From: Planctomycetota bacterium
GTDB taxonomy: Bacteria; Planctomycetota; UBA1135; GCA-002686595
Assembly: GCA_016872795.1 (NCBI GenBank)
Contig: VGYZ01000012.1
Location: 1 to 61,697 of the forward strand
DNA length: 61,697 nt
Reading direction: 5' to 3'
Shown one piece after another: positions 37,148 through 46,986 of this stretch (position 1 is the first letter of the stretch; the number at the start of each line of letters is the position of its first letter). The notes under the pieces are model-generated. The model searched no databases, was not told where the DNA came from, and worked only from the letters and a program-made list of their open reading frames with translations. Made by a program: the position numbers and the translations under genes.

Positions 37148-37648
37148 ATGGCACACGCACTCGAGGGCGTCACCGCGACGCTCGAGACTTCCGCCGGCAG
37201 CCTGACGCTCGAGTTCTTCCCCGCCAAGGCCCCCGGCCATGTGGAGAACTTCGTCAAGCTCGCCGAGAAGGGCTTCTACAACGGCACCGTGTTTCACCGC
37301 ACGATTCCGGGCTTCATGATTCAGGGCGGCTGCCCCGAGGGCTCGGGGATGGGTGGTCCGGGTTACAAGATCAAGGCCGAGTTCAACGACACGCCCCATG
37401 TGCGCGGCGTGCTCTCGATGGCGCGCTCGCAGGATCCCAACTCCGCCGGTTCGCAGTTCTTCATCTGCCACGGCAACGCGGGCTTCCTCGACCGGCAGTA
37501 CACGGCGTTCGGCAAGCTCGTGGCGGGCGATGACACGCTCGACAAGATCGCCAAGGCGCCGACCGTGCGCGGCGGCGAGAACAGCAAGCCCGTGAGCCCG
37601 GTCAAGATCGTCAAGGTCACGATCACGCGGCCCGCCGCGAAGGCCTGA
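37148..37648 (+). CDS. Cytoplasmic cyclophilin-type peptidyl-prolyl isomerase
   Basis: 166 aa from the ATG at 37148 (an in-frame GTG at 37142 would overlap the previous stop and is an alternative). It is a compact single-domain PpiB-like cyclophilin: FFPAKAPGHVENFVKLAEKG, VFHRTIPGFMIQGG (catalytic Arg), SQFFICHGN and YTAFGKLVAGDDTLD. There is no signal peptide, so it works in the cytoplasm. It folds proteins by isomerising X-Pro bonds. The paralogue just upstream is exported, so the pair may cover both compartments. Confidence 0.9.
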   Translation: MAHALEGVTATLETSAGSLTLEFFPAKAPGHVENFVKLAEKGFYNGTVFHRTIPGFMIQGGCPEGSGMGGPGYKIKAEFNDTPHVRGVLSMARSQDPNSAGSQFFICHGNAGFLDRQYTAFGKLVAGDDTLDKIAKAPTVRGGENSKPVSPVKIVKVTITRPAAKA

Positions 37649-37654
37649 GTTCCC

Positions 37655-38437
37655 ATGCAGCTGCAGTACCTTTTGTGCGAGACACTCGAGGGGATTGCGA
37701 CGGTCACGATCAACCGTCCCGACAAGATGAACGCGCTGAACGCCGCGGTGCTCGGCGAGCTCGCGTGCTGCTTCGACGCGCTCAAGGCGGATGCGAGCGT
37801 GCGCGGTGTGATCCTCACCGGCGCGGGCGAGAAGGCCTTCGTGGCGGGCGCCGACATCGGCGAGCTCGCCAAGATGGAGCCGCTCGGCGCCAAGGACCTC
37901 GCCTTCTACGGCCAGACCGTGCTCGGACGCCTCGAGACCCTCGGCAAGCCCTCGATCGCCATGATCAACGGCTTCGCCCTCGGCGGCGGCTGCGAGCTCG
38001 CGCTCGCGGCCACGCTGCGCACGGCCTCGAAGACGGCCAAGATCGGCCTGCCGGAAGTCTCGCTCGGCATCATTCCGGGCTACGGCGGGACGCAGCGCCT
38101 CGCGCGCATCGCGGGCCCCGGCGTGGCGCGCGAGTGGGTGCTCACCGGCGACATGGTCACGGCCGAAGAGGCCTGGCGCGTGGGCGTCGTCAATCGCCTG
38201 TTCGAAGCGGCGGAGCTCAAGGAAGGCACGACCAAGCTCTTGAAGACCATCCTGTCACGCGGCCCGGTGGCCGTGCGGCTCGCGATGGAGACCATCCGCC
38301 GCGGCCAGAACATGAGCCAGCAGGAAGGCGAGATCATCGAGACCGACATGTTCGGACTCGCAGCGGCCACGGCCGACATGAAGGAAGGCATGCAGGCCTT
38401 CCTCGAGAAGCGCAAGGCGAACTTCAAGGGCTGCTAG
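37655..38437 (+). CDS. Enoyl-CoA hydratase (crotonase family)
   Basis: 260 aa. Both catalytic glutamates of true hydratases are present and spaced 20 residues apart: Glu114 in GGGCELALA and Glu134 in LPEVSLG; the oxyanion-hole region reads AFVAGADIGEL (about 61-71). It adds water to trans-2-enoyl-CoA such as crotonyl-CoA to give 3-hydroxyacyl-CoA, the substrate of the dehydrogenase encoded upstream. It lies 6 bp after the cyclophilin gene, so it is in the same transcript. Confidence 0.93.
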   Translation: MQLQYLLCETLEGIATVTINRPDKMNALNAAVLGELACCFDALKADASVRGVILTGAGEKAFVAGADIGELAKMEPLGAKDLAFYGQTVLGRLETLGKPSIAMINGFALGGGCELALAATLRTASKTAKIGLPEVSLGIIPGYGGTQRLARIAGPGVAREWVLTGDMVTAEEAWRVGVVNRLFEAAELKEGTTKLLKTILSRGPVAVRLAMETIRRGQNMSQQEGEIIETDMFGLAAATADMKEGMQAFLEKRKANFKGC

Positions 38438-38555
38438 CGAGCCTCGCGGAAGCTTTCCCACGCAATTCGAAGGCCGGGAACGGTCGGGCGGCCCCCAGCG
38501 GGCCGCCGCTCGCTCTCCCAGCCGTTTCGCAAGCCAAGTCCACGAGCAGGCAACG

Positions 38556-39761
38556 ATGAGCAAGAAACTGGTGATCGTCGGTGGCGCGCGCACGCCCATG
38601 TGCGAGTACATCGGCACCCCCGGCTACGGCAAGTTCAAGGACACGAGCGCGATCGAGCTCGCGGCGCACGCGAGCGTGCACGCTCTCTCTCGCGCGCGCG
38701 TGAGCGCTAGCGCCATCGACCATGTGGTGATCGGCAACGCGCTGCAGACCTCGTCGGACGCGATCTACGGCGCGCGCCATGTCGGCCTGCGCGCGGGCGC
38801 GCCCCAGACGGCGGGCGGGCTGACCGTCAACCGCCTGTGCGGCTCGGGCATCCAGTCGATCGTCAGCGCCGCGCAGATGCTGCTCTTGGGCGAGTCGCAG
38901 ATGGCGCTCGCGGGCGGCATGGAGAACATGTCGCAGGCGCCGTTTTGCATGTACGGCACGCGCGCGGGGATTCCGTTCGGCGTGCAGCCCCAGCTCGTCG
39001 ACATGCTCTTCGGCAGCCTCAAGGATCCGCTCGCGGACCTGTTCATGGCGCAGACCGCCGAGAACCTCGCCAAGCGCCTCGGCATCAGCCGCGAGGAGCA
39101 GGATCGCTTCGCGCTGCGCAGCCACCAGCTCGGCGCCGCCGCCGTCAAGGAGCGCCGTTTTGCCGAGGAAATCGCGCCGGTCACGATCAAGGGCCGCAAG
39201 GGCGACGAGCTCGTCGACACCGACGACCACATCAAGCCCGACACGACGCTCGAGGGCCTCGCCAAGCTGCGCGCGGCGTTCGGCAAGGACGGCACGGTGA
39301 CGGCCGGCAACGCCAGCGGCATCGTCGACGGCGCCGCGGCCGTGGTCGTCACGACCGAGGAGCGCGCCAAGGCCGATCAACTCGATGTGTTCGCGGAGAT
39401 CGTCGGCTGGGCGGTGGTGGGCTGCGATCCGCGCGAGATGGGCATCGGTCCCGTGCCGGCGATCCAAGCCTGCCTCGCGCGCACGGGCGTGAAGCTCGGC
39501 GAGCTCGATCGCGTCGAGATCAACGAGGCCTTTGCGGCCCAGTACCTCGCCTGCGAGAAGGAACTCGGCCTCGACCGCGAGCGCTGCAATGTCAACGGCG
39601 GCGCGGTCAGCCTCGGCCACCCGCTCGGCGCGACGGGCACGCGCCTGGTGCTCACGCTGATGTACGAGCTGCGCCGCAAGCAGCTGCGCTATGGCATGGC
39701 GTCCGCGTGCATCGGCGGCGGGCAGGGCATCGCGATCCTCGTGCGCAACCCGAGGGCCTAG
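38556..39761 (+). CDS. Acetyl-CoA acetyltransferase (thiolase), second copy
   Basis: 401 aa. Active-site Cys95 in NRLCGSGIQ, NEAFAAQ, and GHPLGATGTR with the catalytic His near the C-terminus, then the second Cys in ACIGGGQG. It differs clearly from the first thiolase in the window, so the two are older paralogues and may handle different chain lengths or directions. It follows crotonase by 118 bp and the next gene by 4 bp. Confidence 0.93.
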   Translation: MSKKLVIVGGARTPMCEYIGTPGYGKFKDTSAIELAAHASVHALSRARVSASAIDHVVIGNALQTSSDAIYGARHVGLRAGAPQTAGGLTVNRLCGSGIQSIVSAAQMLLLGESQMALAGGMENMSQAPFCMYGTRAGIPFGVQPQLVDMLFGSLKDPLADLFMAQTAENLAKRLGISREEQDRFALRSHQLGAAAVKERRFAEEIAPVTIKGRKGDELVDTDDHIKPDTTLEGLAKLRAAFGKDGTVTAGNASGIVDGAAAVVVTTEERAKADQLDVFAEIVGWAVVGCDPREMGIGPVPAIQACLARTGVKLGELDRVEINEAFAAQYLACEKELGLDRERCNVNGGAVSLGHPLGATGTRLVLTLMYELRRKQLRYGMASACIGGGQGIAILVRNPRA

Positions 39762-39765
39762 GGCG

Positions 39766-41775
39766 ATGCCGAACCCGGTGATCCACACGCGGGCAGACGG
39801 CCGTCGCGTGGTGCGCCTCTCGCAAGGCAAGCGCGTCCTCTACCTGTTCAAGGATGTCGAGAAGATCCGCGCCCAGCTGCGCGGCGAGCTCCGCGTCCGC
39901 ATGGGGGACGTGAACTCGGCCGAGCTGCTCGACGACATCAACACGGACGCGATGACGCCCGCGTGGGTGTGCTTCCGCCACAAGCCCGAGGACATCGCGC
40001 TCGATGCCTACGCCGGGCTGATGGACGCCTCCAACCAGCGCGTGTTCGGCACGCGCGCGCTCTTCGACGGCGGCTTCGAGGCCATCGTCAGCGGCCAGCG
40101 CAAGGGCACCGGCTCGTCGCGCGAGACCGCGCCGCAGGCCGAGAAGTGGTCGGGCATCGGCCTGGTGATCGCGCACTCGTTCGCGCCGATCCACGCGCGC
40201 AACAACATCAACCTCGGCCAGCTGATGGGGGACTACGAGCAACTGCGGCGGCTCGAGGCGGGCGAGGAGATCGCGCTCGAGGAGTTCACTGAGCGCTACG
40301 ACGAGGTCACGCGCGCAATCCTCGAGGCCGGCGGCCTGTTCGAGTTCGGCGCCAAGTACAAGGCGGGCGAGGTCAAGGTCGCGCCGCCGCGCCACGCGCC
40401 GCGCGCGATGACGATGGCCGAGAAGATCATCGCCACGCACTTGGTCGGCGGCGAGCGCGAGAGCTGCGTCAAGCCCCTCGACGCTACCCTCGTCAGCGTC
40501 GACGGCGGCTACAGCCACGAGTTCACCACCGCCCAGGTGCACTACTTCCTGCAGCAGGAGTACGGCGCGAACTACAAGGTCACCAACCCCGCCAAGTTCG
40601 CGGTGTTCGAGGACCACCTGCTGTACGCCACCGGCGTGCCGCGCATGAAGCCCTTCGAGGCGCAGATCGAGACCCTGCGGCGCCTGCAGCGCGAGTTCCA
40701 GAAGCACACCGGCGTGCGCGACTACTCCGCGCGCGACGGCGTCAGCCCGGGCATCTGCCATCAGGTCGCCCGCGAGCACTTCGTCGACCCCGGCGACTTC
40801 ATTCAGGCGACCGACAGCCACACCTGCATGGGCGGCGGCAACAACGCGCTCACATGGGGCGTCGGTGCCACCGAGTACGCGGGCCTCGCCTACTCGGGCT
40901 TCACCTTCGTCAAGGTGCCCGAGTCGATCCGCTTCGAGCTCACGGGCAAGCTCGCGAGCGACTGCACGGCGAAGGACGTGATCCTGCACATCCTCGCCAC
41001 ATTCGCGGTGCGCGAGGAGACGCTCGATCGCGTGATGGAGTTCGGCGGTCCGGGGCTCGCGTCGCTCTCGGTGGACGAGCGCGCGACGCTCTGCAACATG
41101 GCGACCGAGTGCTCGGCGCGCTCAGGCATCTGCGAGGCCGACGCGCTCACGCTCGAGTGGCTGGCCGCCCGCCGCGGTTCGATGTCGAAGGCCGACATCG
41201 AGGCGCGCTTCGTGTTCCCCGACAAGGGCGCGCACTACGACGGCGGCGTGCACACGATCGACCTCTCGAAGCTGCGTCCGATGGTGGCCAAGCCCTCGGA
41301 CCCGACCTACGGCGCCGATGTGGCCGAGCTCGGCGACATCAAGATCGACATCGCCTACGGCGGCTCCTGCACGGCCGGCAAGGCGCACGACATGGACATG
41401 TACGCCACGGTTGTGCGCGAGGCGCTCGCCGCCGGTCGGCGCGTCGCGCCCGGAGTGAAGATGTTCCTGCAGTTCGGCAGCGAGGATGTGCGCGACTACG
41501 CGCGCGCCAAGGGCTACATGGAGCTCTTCGCTTCCGCGGGCGTCGAAGTCATCAACCCCGGTTGCGGCGCGTGCATCGGCTGCGGGCCCGGGGTTTCGAG
41601 CGGACCCGAGCAAGTCACGGTCAGCGCCATCAATCGCAACTTCACCGGTCGCAGCGGCCCGGGGAAGCTCTACCTCGCTTCGCCGCTGACCGTCGCCGCG
41701 AGCGCCATCGAGGGCAAGATCTCCTCGTTCCGCCCCGGCATGTTCCGTACCCGGCCCGCTTCGGCGGCGCGCTAG
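39766..41775 (+). CDS. Fused aconitase/isopropylmalate-isomerase family hydro-lyase (small plus large subunit)
   Basis: 669 aa. The N-terminal ~190 residues are the swivel (LeuD-like) domain: SAELLDDINTDAMTPAW, FGTRALFDGGF, GKGTGSSRE-type GTGSSRETAP and IHARNNINLG. The remaining ~470 are the large [4Fe-4S] domain: DGVSPGICHQV, ATDSHTCMGGG, then YGGSCTAGKAHDMD and NPGCGACIGCGPG that carry the cluster cysteines. Small-then-large is the reverse of the order in classical aconitase. It isomerises a hydroxy acid such as citrate, isopropylmalate or homocitrate; which one is not settled. The adjacent dehydrogenase gene (31 bp later) should use its product. Confidence 0.85.
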   Translation: MPNPVIHTRADGRRVVRLSQGKRVLYLFKDVEKIRAQLRGELRVRMGDVNSAELLDDINTDAMTPAWVCFRHKPEDIALDAYAGLMDASNQRVFGTRALFDGGFEAIVSGQRKGTGSSRETAPQAEKWSGIGLVIAHSFAPIHARNNINLGQLMGDYEQLRRLEAGEEIALEEFTERYDEVTRAILEAGGLFEFGAKYKAGEVKVAPPRHAPRAMTMAEKIIATHLVGGERESCVKPLDATLVSVDGGYSHEFTTAQVHYFLQQEYGANYKVTNPAKFAVFEDHLLYATGVPRMKPFEAQIETLRRLQREFQKHTGVRDYSARDGVSPGICHQVAREHFVDPGDFIQATDSHTCMGGGNNALTWGVGATEYAGLAYSGFTFVKVPESIRFELTGKLASDCTAKDVILHILATFAVREETLDRVMEFGGPGLASLSVDERATLCNMATECSARSGICEADALTLEWLAARRGSMSKADIEARFVFPDKGAHYDGGVHTIDLSKLRPMVAKPSDPTYGADVAELGDIKIDIAYGGSCTAGKAHDMDMYATVVREALAAGRRVAPGVKMFLQFGSEDVRDYARAKGYMELFASAGVEVINPGCGACIGCGPGVSSGPEQVTVSAINRNFTGRSGPGKLYLASPLTVAASAIEGKISSFRPGMFRTRPASAAR

Positions 41776-41806
41776 TCCTCCCAAGTCCCCCGAATCTCGA
41801 GTAGCC

Positions 41807-42877
41807 ATGACCGAACATCAGATCGCAGTCATCGCCGGCGACGGCATCGGTCCCGAAGTCACGCGCGAGGCGCTGAAGGTCGTCGACGCCGCCGCCGAGA
41901 TCTGGGGCTTCCGCGTGCGCTGCACGGAGTATCCCTTCGGCACCGAGCACTACCTCGCCACGAAGGAGATCTTCCCCGACGCCGCCTTCAGCGAGGTCAG
42001 GCAGAAGGACGCGATCTACCTCGGCGCCATCGGCGACCCGCGCGTTCCCGTCGGCCTGATCGAGTACGGCATCATCGCCAAGTGCCGCTTCGACCTCGAC
42101 CTGTATGTCAACCTGCGCCCGATCAAGCTGTACGACGAGTCGCTCTGCCCGCTCAAGGACAAGAAGCCGGAGCATGTCGACATGGTGATCGTGCGCGAGA
42201 ACACCGAGGACGCGTACTCGGGCGCGCACGGCTTCACCCACAAGGGCCACGACACCGAAGTCGCGGTGCAGACCATGGTCTACACGCGCCACGGCGTCGA
42301 GCGCGTGATCCGCTACGCCTTCGAGCTCGCCCGCAAGCGCCCGCGCAAGCAGGTGACCCTGATCGACAAAGCCAACGCGGTGCGCGCGCAGGACCTGTGG
42401 ACGCGCACCTTCGCCGAAGTCGCGAAGGAGTACCAGGACATCAAGACCGACCACGCCTACATCGACGCGGCCTGCATGTGGATGGTGAAGAACCCCGAGT
42501 GGTTCGATGTGGCCGTCACGACGAACCTGTTCGGCGACATCATCACCGACCTCGGCGCGATGGTGCAGGGCGGCATGGGCATCGCGGCTTCGGGCAACTT
42601 GAACCCCGGCAAGGTCTCGCTGTTCGAGCCGATCCACGGCTCGGCGCCGAAGTACGCGGGCAAGAATGTGTCGAGCCCGATCGCCGCGATCCTCGCCGGC
42701 GCCATGATGCTCGACTACCTCGGTCAGAAGGCCGCTTCGGTGGCGATCGAGACCGTGGTCGCGGACCTGCTGCGCACGCGGCGCCTCAAGGGCGTCCACA
42801 CCGGCGCGCACAACACGCAGGAAGTCGGCGACATGGTGGTGGCCGAGCTGCGCCAGCGCGCGGCGGCCAAGGTCTGA
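41807..42877 (+). CDS. Isocitrate/isopropylmalate-family dehydrogenase
   Basis: 356 aa. The beta-decarboxylating dehydrogenase pattern is clear: [18 protein letters not shown] at the start, [16 protein letters not shown] at about 127-142, [18 protein letters not shown] and [13 protein letters not shown]. The substrate loop ENTEDAYSG resembles NAD-isocitrate or homoisocitrate enzymes (RENTEG) more than isopropylmalate enzymes (RELTGG), so the enzyme may act on isocitrate or a homologue. It uses NAD(P) to oxidise and decarboxylate. It forms a functional pair with the fused aconitase-family gene upstream and ends the long operon before a strong hairpin. Confidence 0.88.
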   Translation: MTEHQIAVIAGDGIGPEVTREALKVVDAAAEIWGFRVRCTEYPFGTEHYLATKEIFPDAAFSEVRQKDAIYLGAIGDPRVPVGLIEYGIIAKCRFDLDLYVNLRPIKLYDESLCPLKDKKPEHVDMVIVRENTEDAYSGAHGFTHKGHDTEVAVQTMVYTRHGVERVIRYAFELARKRPRKQVTLIDKANAVRAQDLWTRTFAEVAKEYQDIKTDHAYIDAACMWMVKNPEWFDVAVTTNLFGDIITDLGAMVQGGMGIAASGNLNPGKVSLFEPIHGSAPKYAGKNVSSPIAAILAGAMMLDYLGQKAASVAIETVVADLLRTRRLKGVHTGAHNTQEVGDMVVAELRQRAAAKV

Positions 42878-42920
42878 GCCACCGCATCCGAGGGCCCGAC
42901 ACGAGCCTTTTCTGCCCTTT

Positions 42921-42954
42921 CCGGGGGCCTTTGGCGTCCGCCAGAGGCCCCCGG
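42921..42954 (+). terminator. Strong rho-independent-type hairpin after the dehydrogenase gene
   Basis: CCGGGGGCCTTTGGCG, a 3-nt loop, and GCCAGAGGCCCCCGG: the arms pair over about 14-15 bp with a single mismatch. It lies 44 bp after the stop, followed by a short T-rich stretch (TTCGTTGATT). It should end the operon that begins at 34092. Confidence 0.75.
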
Positions 42955-43084
42955 TTCGTTGATTCCTGACAGGGCGATGGGATCGCTCAAGGGGGGCCTT
43001 CCGGCTGACGAAGGTGTTGGAAGCCTCGCGGCCGGGATCCACGAGCTTCGCTTCCAAGTGCACGACATGCGCCATCCACTCCCC

Positions 43085-45661
43085 ATGCACGCGCTGATTC
43101 GCTGCGGCGTGCTAGCCGTCGTCGGGGTCGTCGTCGGGGCCTGTGGCGGCGGCGGAGGCGGTGGCGCTGCGAACCCGCCGCAGTCGCTCGGCTACCCGGG
43201 CTTCGCCAGCGTGCCGCGCACATGTGAGGAGCTCGCGGAGCTCGTTCCGAGCATCGCGGGAGGGGCGCCGACGAACTACTCGGTGTCGCCCGCGTTGCCC
43301 AGAGGTCTGCAGCTCGATGCCGCGACCGGCGTGTTGCGTGGCGCGCCGCAGGATTCCGCGACCGAGCGCGTGTACACGATCACGGCCTCCAACTCGGCGG
43401 GCTCGGCGAGTGCGCAGGTCGTGTTCGAGGTGCTCGAAGTCGTGCTCGCGGGACTCGACTACGGTGGCGCGGCGCAGCCGCTCGCGATCGGAGTGCACGC
43501 TCGACTCGCACCCCAAGTCGCGAGCGGACGGGCTGCGACATTTGAACTCACCGCGGGTGTGCTGCCCGACGGAGTCTCGCTCGATCCGACGAGCGGCGTG
43601 CTCGAGGGCCTGCCTGCCGCCGATGCCCTCGCGCAGTCGTTCGCGGTCACGATTCGCGTGCACGACTGTCGTGGCGCGTGGATCGAGAGCGAGTTCACAT
43701 TCGATGTCGGATTGCCGCAGGCTCGGGCGGCGATCGTGCTGAACGACGGCGAGCCGGTTCTGTCGACATATCTGCCCGCGAGCGCGAGCGGCGCTCTGGA
43801 GGCCTTCGAGCACGCACTCGGCGTCGACACGGCGGCGAGCGAGGTGCTCGCGAGCACCGATGGACGGGTGCTGTTCCTCGCGGAGGGCGATCGCGCGGCC
43901 GTGGCAACCCTCCTGCGCGGCGACGATGGTCGCTGGCTCGCGAGCGGACATGTCGCGAGCACCGGTTCCACGGCGGCGATCGCGCTCGCGGTGAGCGGCG
44001 CGCGACTGTGCGCACTCACGGCCGAGCCGCGCCTGCTCGTGTGGCATGTCGATCCGACCAGCGGAGCGCTCTCGCTCGCGGGCGAGACGAGCGATCTTCC
44101 GAGCGAACCCACCGCCTTGGCGGTCGATCCGACCGGACGCTTCGCGTTCGTGGCCGGCGCCTACGACGCGGAGCTCGCCACGCTCTCCATCGACCCCGAC
44201 GACGGAATTCTCCTCCCCGTCGCGCGCCTCGGTGGCGTCGGCGCGCTTGCCTCGCTCTCGGTCGCACACCGAGGTGACTACCTGATCGGCGCCGACCTCT
44301 CGGGAGGCTTGCGCGTCTTCGCAATCCAGCCCCAGAGCGGCGCGCTGTCGGCCGTCGCGGGTTCTCCCGTCGCAACGGGCAGTGGCACCGGCGCCGTGTG
44401 GACCCACCCGCACGCGGACCTCGTCGTCAGCGCGCGCTCGTTCGAGGGCTTCCTCGATGTCTTCACGCTCGGGGCCAACGGCAGCTTGCTGCCTGCGCCC
44501 TCGTCGCCCTACTCGATCGAGCGCGCGGCGACGCGCCTGTGCGCGACGCCGGATGGAGCGCGCGTGTACGCGCTCGTCGAGCACTTCGGCTGGCTCGCTT
44601 GCGAGCTTGCGAGCACCGGCACGCTCACGCCGAGCGTCGTGCCACGCTGCATGTCGCGCGGGAGTGCGCGCTCGATGGCGTTCGTGCCCGGTGCGCGCGC
44701 GGATGCTCGTGTCGCGCGCGAGCTGCTTGCCGCGGGCGCGCCGCAGCCGCGCGTGTTCGGTGTCGAGTCCGATGGCTCGCTCGTTCCCAGGCCGCTCGAC
44801 GAGTCGGTCCCGGGCCTGATCACGCGCATCGAGCCTCACCCGTGGATGCCGGTCGTGTATGTCACGCGGACCGGAGCGCCGCCGCAGGTGAACGACATCG
44901 CCGCCGACGGCACGCTGCTCCCGCGCGACACGCTGCTGCCGAGCGGCGGATCGAGCGGCTTCTTCGTCGATCCCTCCGGGCGCTTCGCCTACGAGGTGCT
45001 CGAGGGAGCGTCCGCGCGCATCCGCTGCTGGGTCGTGCAGTCCGACGGTTCGCTCGAGCCCGGCGGCGAGACATTCCTCCCCGACGGTCCGCTCGCGCTG
45101 GCCTTCCATCCCTCCGGTGAGTTCCTGCATGTCGCCTGCACGGGCGGCGCGTCGCTCGAGACCTACGCCATCGACTGGGCTACCGGCGAGTTGGTCGAGT
45201 GGGGCACGACGCTGTTCGGCTCCGCGCCGCGCACGCTCGCCGTCGACGCGAGCGGGACGATGCTTGCGGCGCTCGACGACGCTGGCTCGGCCGTGCACAT
45301 CTTCGCGCTCGATGCGGCCTCGGGCATGCCCTATCTGCTGCCGGGAGGCTTCCTGCCGCTCGCTGGCGCGACATCGCTGCTCTTCACGCCCGACGGCGAT
45401 CGGCTGCTGATCGGCGGAGCGCATGGCGCGCTGCTCGTCGCCTTCTCCGTCGACCGCGAGAGCGGCGCACTCTCCGCACTCGGATTCGTGCCGGGACCGG
45501 CGCCGCTGGCGACCGTACTCGGCTCCGACGGCAGCACTGTGTATGCGTCGCTCCCCGGCGGGATCGTCGAGCGCATCGATTCCAGTGCGCTCACGCGCAT
45601 GGACTCGACGCCGCTCGGGGCGAACGCGACGGCACTCTCGCTGCGGCTCAAGCTGCGCTGA
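43085..45661 (+). CDS. Lipoprotein with putative Ig-like and beta-propeller domains
   Basis: 858 aa from the ATG at 43085; an ATG at 43067 would add six residues. The N-terminus is a lipoprotein signal with the lipobox VGAC followed by a Gly run, so the protein is anchored in the envelope. Residues of about 35-210 hold two putative-Ig (He_PIG-like) repeats (LPRGLQLDAATGVLRGAP; LPDGVSLDPTSGVLEGLP). From about 240 to the end are repeated units of the 3-carboxy-muconate-lactonase-like/YVTN propeller type (ALAVDPTGRFAFVAGAYDA, LAFHPSGEFLHVACTG, LLFTPDGDRLLIGGAHG). The ligand is unknown. It overlaps the convergent glycosyltransferase gene by 14 bp at its 3' end. Confidence 0.8.
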   Translation: MHALIRCGVLAVVGVVVGACGGGGGGGAANPPQSLGYPGFASVPRTCEELAELVPSIAGGAPTNYSVSPALPRGLQLDAATGVLRGAPQDSATERVYTITASNSAGSASAQVVFEVLEVVLAGLDYGGAAQPLAIGVHARLAPQVASGRAATFELTAGVLPDGVSLDPTSGVLEGLPAADALAQSFAVTIRVHDCRGAWIESEFTFDVGLPQARAAIVLNDGEPVLSTYLPASASGALEAFEHALGVDTAASEVLASTDGRVLFLAEGDRAAVATLLRGDDGRWLASGHVASTGSTAAIALAVSGARLCALTAEPRLLVWHVDPTSGALSLAGETSDLPSEPTALAVDPTGRFAFVAGAYDAELATLSIDPDDGILLPVARLGGVGALASLSVAHRGDYLIGADLSGGLRVFAIQPQSGALSAVAGSPVATGSGTGAVWTHPHADLVVSARSFEGFLDVFTLGANGSLLPAPSSPYSIERAATRLCATPDGARVYALVEHFGWLACELASTGTLTPSVVPRCMSRGSARSMAFVPGARADARVARELLAAGAPQPRVFGVESDGSLVPRPLDESVPGLITRIEPHPWMPVVYVTRTGAPPQVNDIAADGTLLPRDTLLPSGGSSGFFVDPSGRFAYEVLEGASARIRCWVVQSDGSLEPGGETFLPDGPLALAFHPSGEFLHVACTGGASLETYAIDWATGELVEWGTTLFGSAPRTLAVDASGTMLAALDDAGSAVHIFALDAASGMPYLLPGGFLPLAGATSLLFTPDGDRLLIGGAHGALLVAFSVDRESGALSALGFVPGPAPLATVLGSDGSTVYASLPGGIVERIDSSALTRMDSTPLGANATALSLRLKLR

Positions 45662-46913
45662 TGCGCGGGATCCAGCGCTCCGCCGCGTAGGCGAGCGGCG
45701 CGACTTGGAGCAGCACGAGCGCGGGAGTTGCCGTCAGGTAGAAGCGCTCCCAGTCGAGCGGCAGCCATGCGATGGTGCCCAGCACGAAGATCACCGCGAA
45801 CGCGAGCGTGGCTTGGGCGTGCGAGCAGCCCTTCGCGGCGCGAGAGGCGAGCAGCAGGAGTCCGCAGCTCGCGAGCGCGACTCCGACATAGCCGAGCACG
45901 AAGCCGCCACCGGCGAGCGTGCGGGCGAAGAGCGCGAGGCGCTCGGGGATGGTGCGCGCGACGGCGACGCCGGTGCGCGGCGCGAGCTCGTCCTGGAAGA
46001 ACGCGAGCAGCTTGTCCCAGCGCGCGAGCATGTCCTGCACGCCGGCGAGGGGCTCGCCCCACAGGCGCGGGTTGAGCGCGTAGAAGCACACGAGGGTGAG
46101 GCCCGCGGCGAGCGCGAGTGCAAGGGTCGCGCGCTTCCAGTCCTGTGGCGCGCGTCGCGTCGCCAGCGCCACCCAAGCGGCCGTCGCCGCGCACAGCAGG
46201 CCACCGTTGAACTTGCTCGACACGGCGAGTCCGCAGGCGAGGCCGAGCATGGCGCCGGTCGCGAGCGACGCGCGCGGCCGCCGCAGCGCCACGAGCAATC
46301 CGGCGAGGCAGAACGGCAACATGAAGTGATCGGTGCGCAGGTAGTTCGAGGTCGCCTGCACGAGCGGCGTCGCGAACCAGCACGCGAAGGCGAGCGCGCC
46401 GGCGAGCAGGCCGGCGCGACCCGGCACGAGCTCGCGCGCGCAGAAGAAGAGCAGCATGGCGGACAGCGCGCTGAGCGCGAGCACCACGCGGCGTGCGAGC
46501 GGCTCGGCGGGGAGCAGCGCGGACTGGGCCAGTGCTCCCGCTTGCGGATCGTCGCGATGGAACACCTGGAACGCGCGCGGAGAGGCTTGGTCGTGGCCGG
46601 CGGCTGCCAGCGTGGCGCCCCACACGAGCTTGGGCAGGCACGGGTTCATATAGCCGAAGGTCGTGCGCTGCACGCCCTGCTCCCAAGGGCTCTCTCCGCG
46701 CTCGGCGGGCGGCTCGAGCTGTGCTCCCGCGGGTGGCGCGCCCGTGACGATCTGCTGCCAGTGCAGGATCGAGATCGCGATCCACTCGGGCTCGTCGCTG
46801 CCGAGCCGGCCGTCGTGGCGCCGCTCGCGCGTCGCGAAGGCGAGGCCGCAGGCCAGCGCGAAGAGCGCGAGCGCGAGCGCGAGCTCGGTGCGGAGCGTGC
46901 GATGTTCGGTCAC
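45648..46913 (-). CDS. GT-C-type membrane glycosyltransferase (family 39-like)
   Basis: 421 aa with about 10 hydrophobic helices. The first loop holds GSDEPEW, the acidic pair typical of GT-C enzymes of the PMT/ArnT (GT39) type, and LRTDHFMLPF and SSKFNGGL recall family motifs. Such enzymes use polyprenyl-phosphate sugars to glycosylate proteins or lipids outside the membrane. It is slightly shorter than typical members (450-600). The start (46913) is 73 bp from the divergent sulfatase-like gene, so they may share a promoter region. Donor and acceptor are unknown. Confidence 0.75.
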   Translation of the reverse strand: MTEHRTLRTELALALALFALACGLAFATRERRHDGRLGSDEPEWIAISILHWQQIVTGAPPAGAQLEPPAERGESPWEQGVQRTTFGYMNPCLPKLVWGATLAAAGHDQASPRAFQVFHRDDPQAGALAQSALLPAEPLARRVVLALSALSAMLLFFCARELVPGRAGLLAGALAFACWFATPLVQATSNYLRTDHFMLPFCLAGLLVALRRPRASLATGAMLGLACGLAVSSKFNGGLLCAATAAWVALATRRAPQDWKRATLALALAAGLTLVCFYALNPRLWGEPLAGVQDMLARWDKLLAFFQDELAPRTGVAVARTIPERLALFARTLAGGGFVLGYVGVALASCGLLLLASRAAKGCSHAQATLAFAVIFVLGTIAWLPLDWERFYLTATPALVLLQVAPLAYAAERWIPRISAA

Positions 46914-46986
46914 GGATGTGCGCAGAGCCTACGTTCTGGGCTCGCGCGAGGCCAAGCGCGCGCCGCGTGGCCTATACTCGGCCGCG

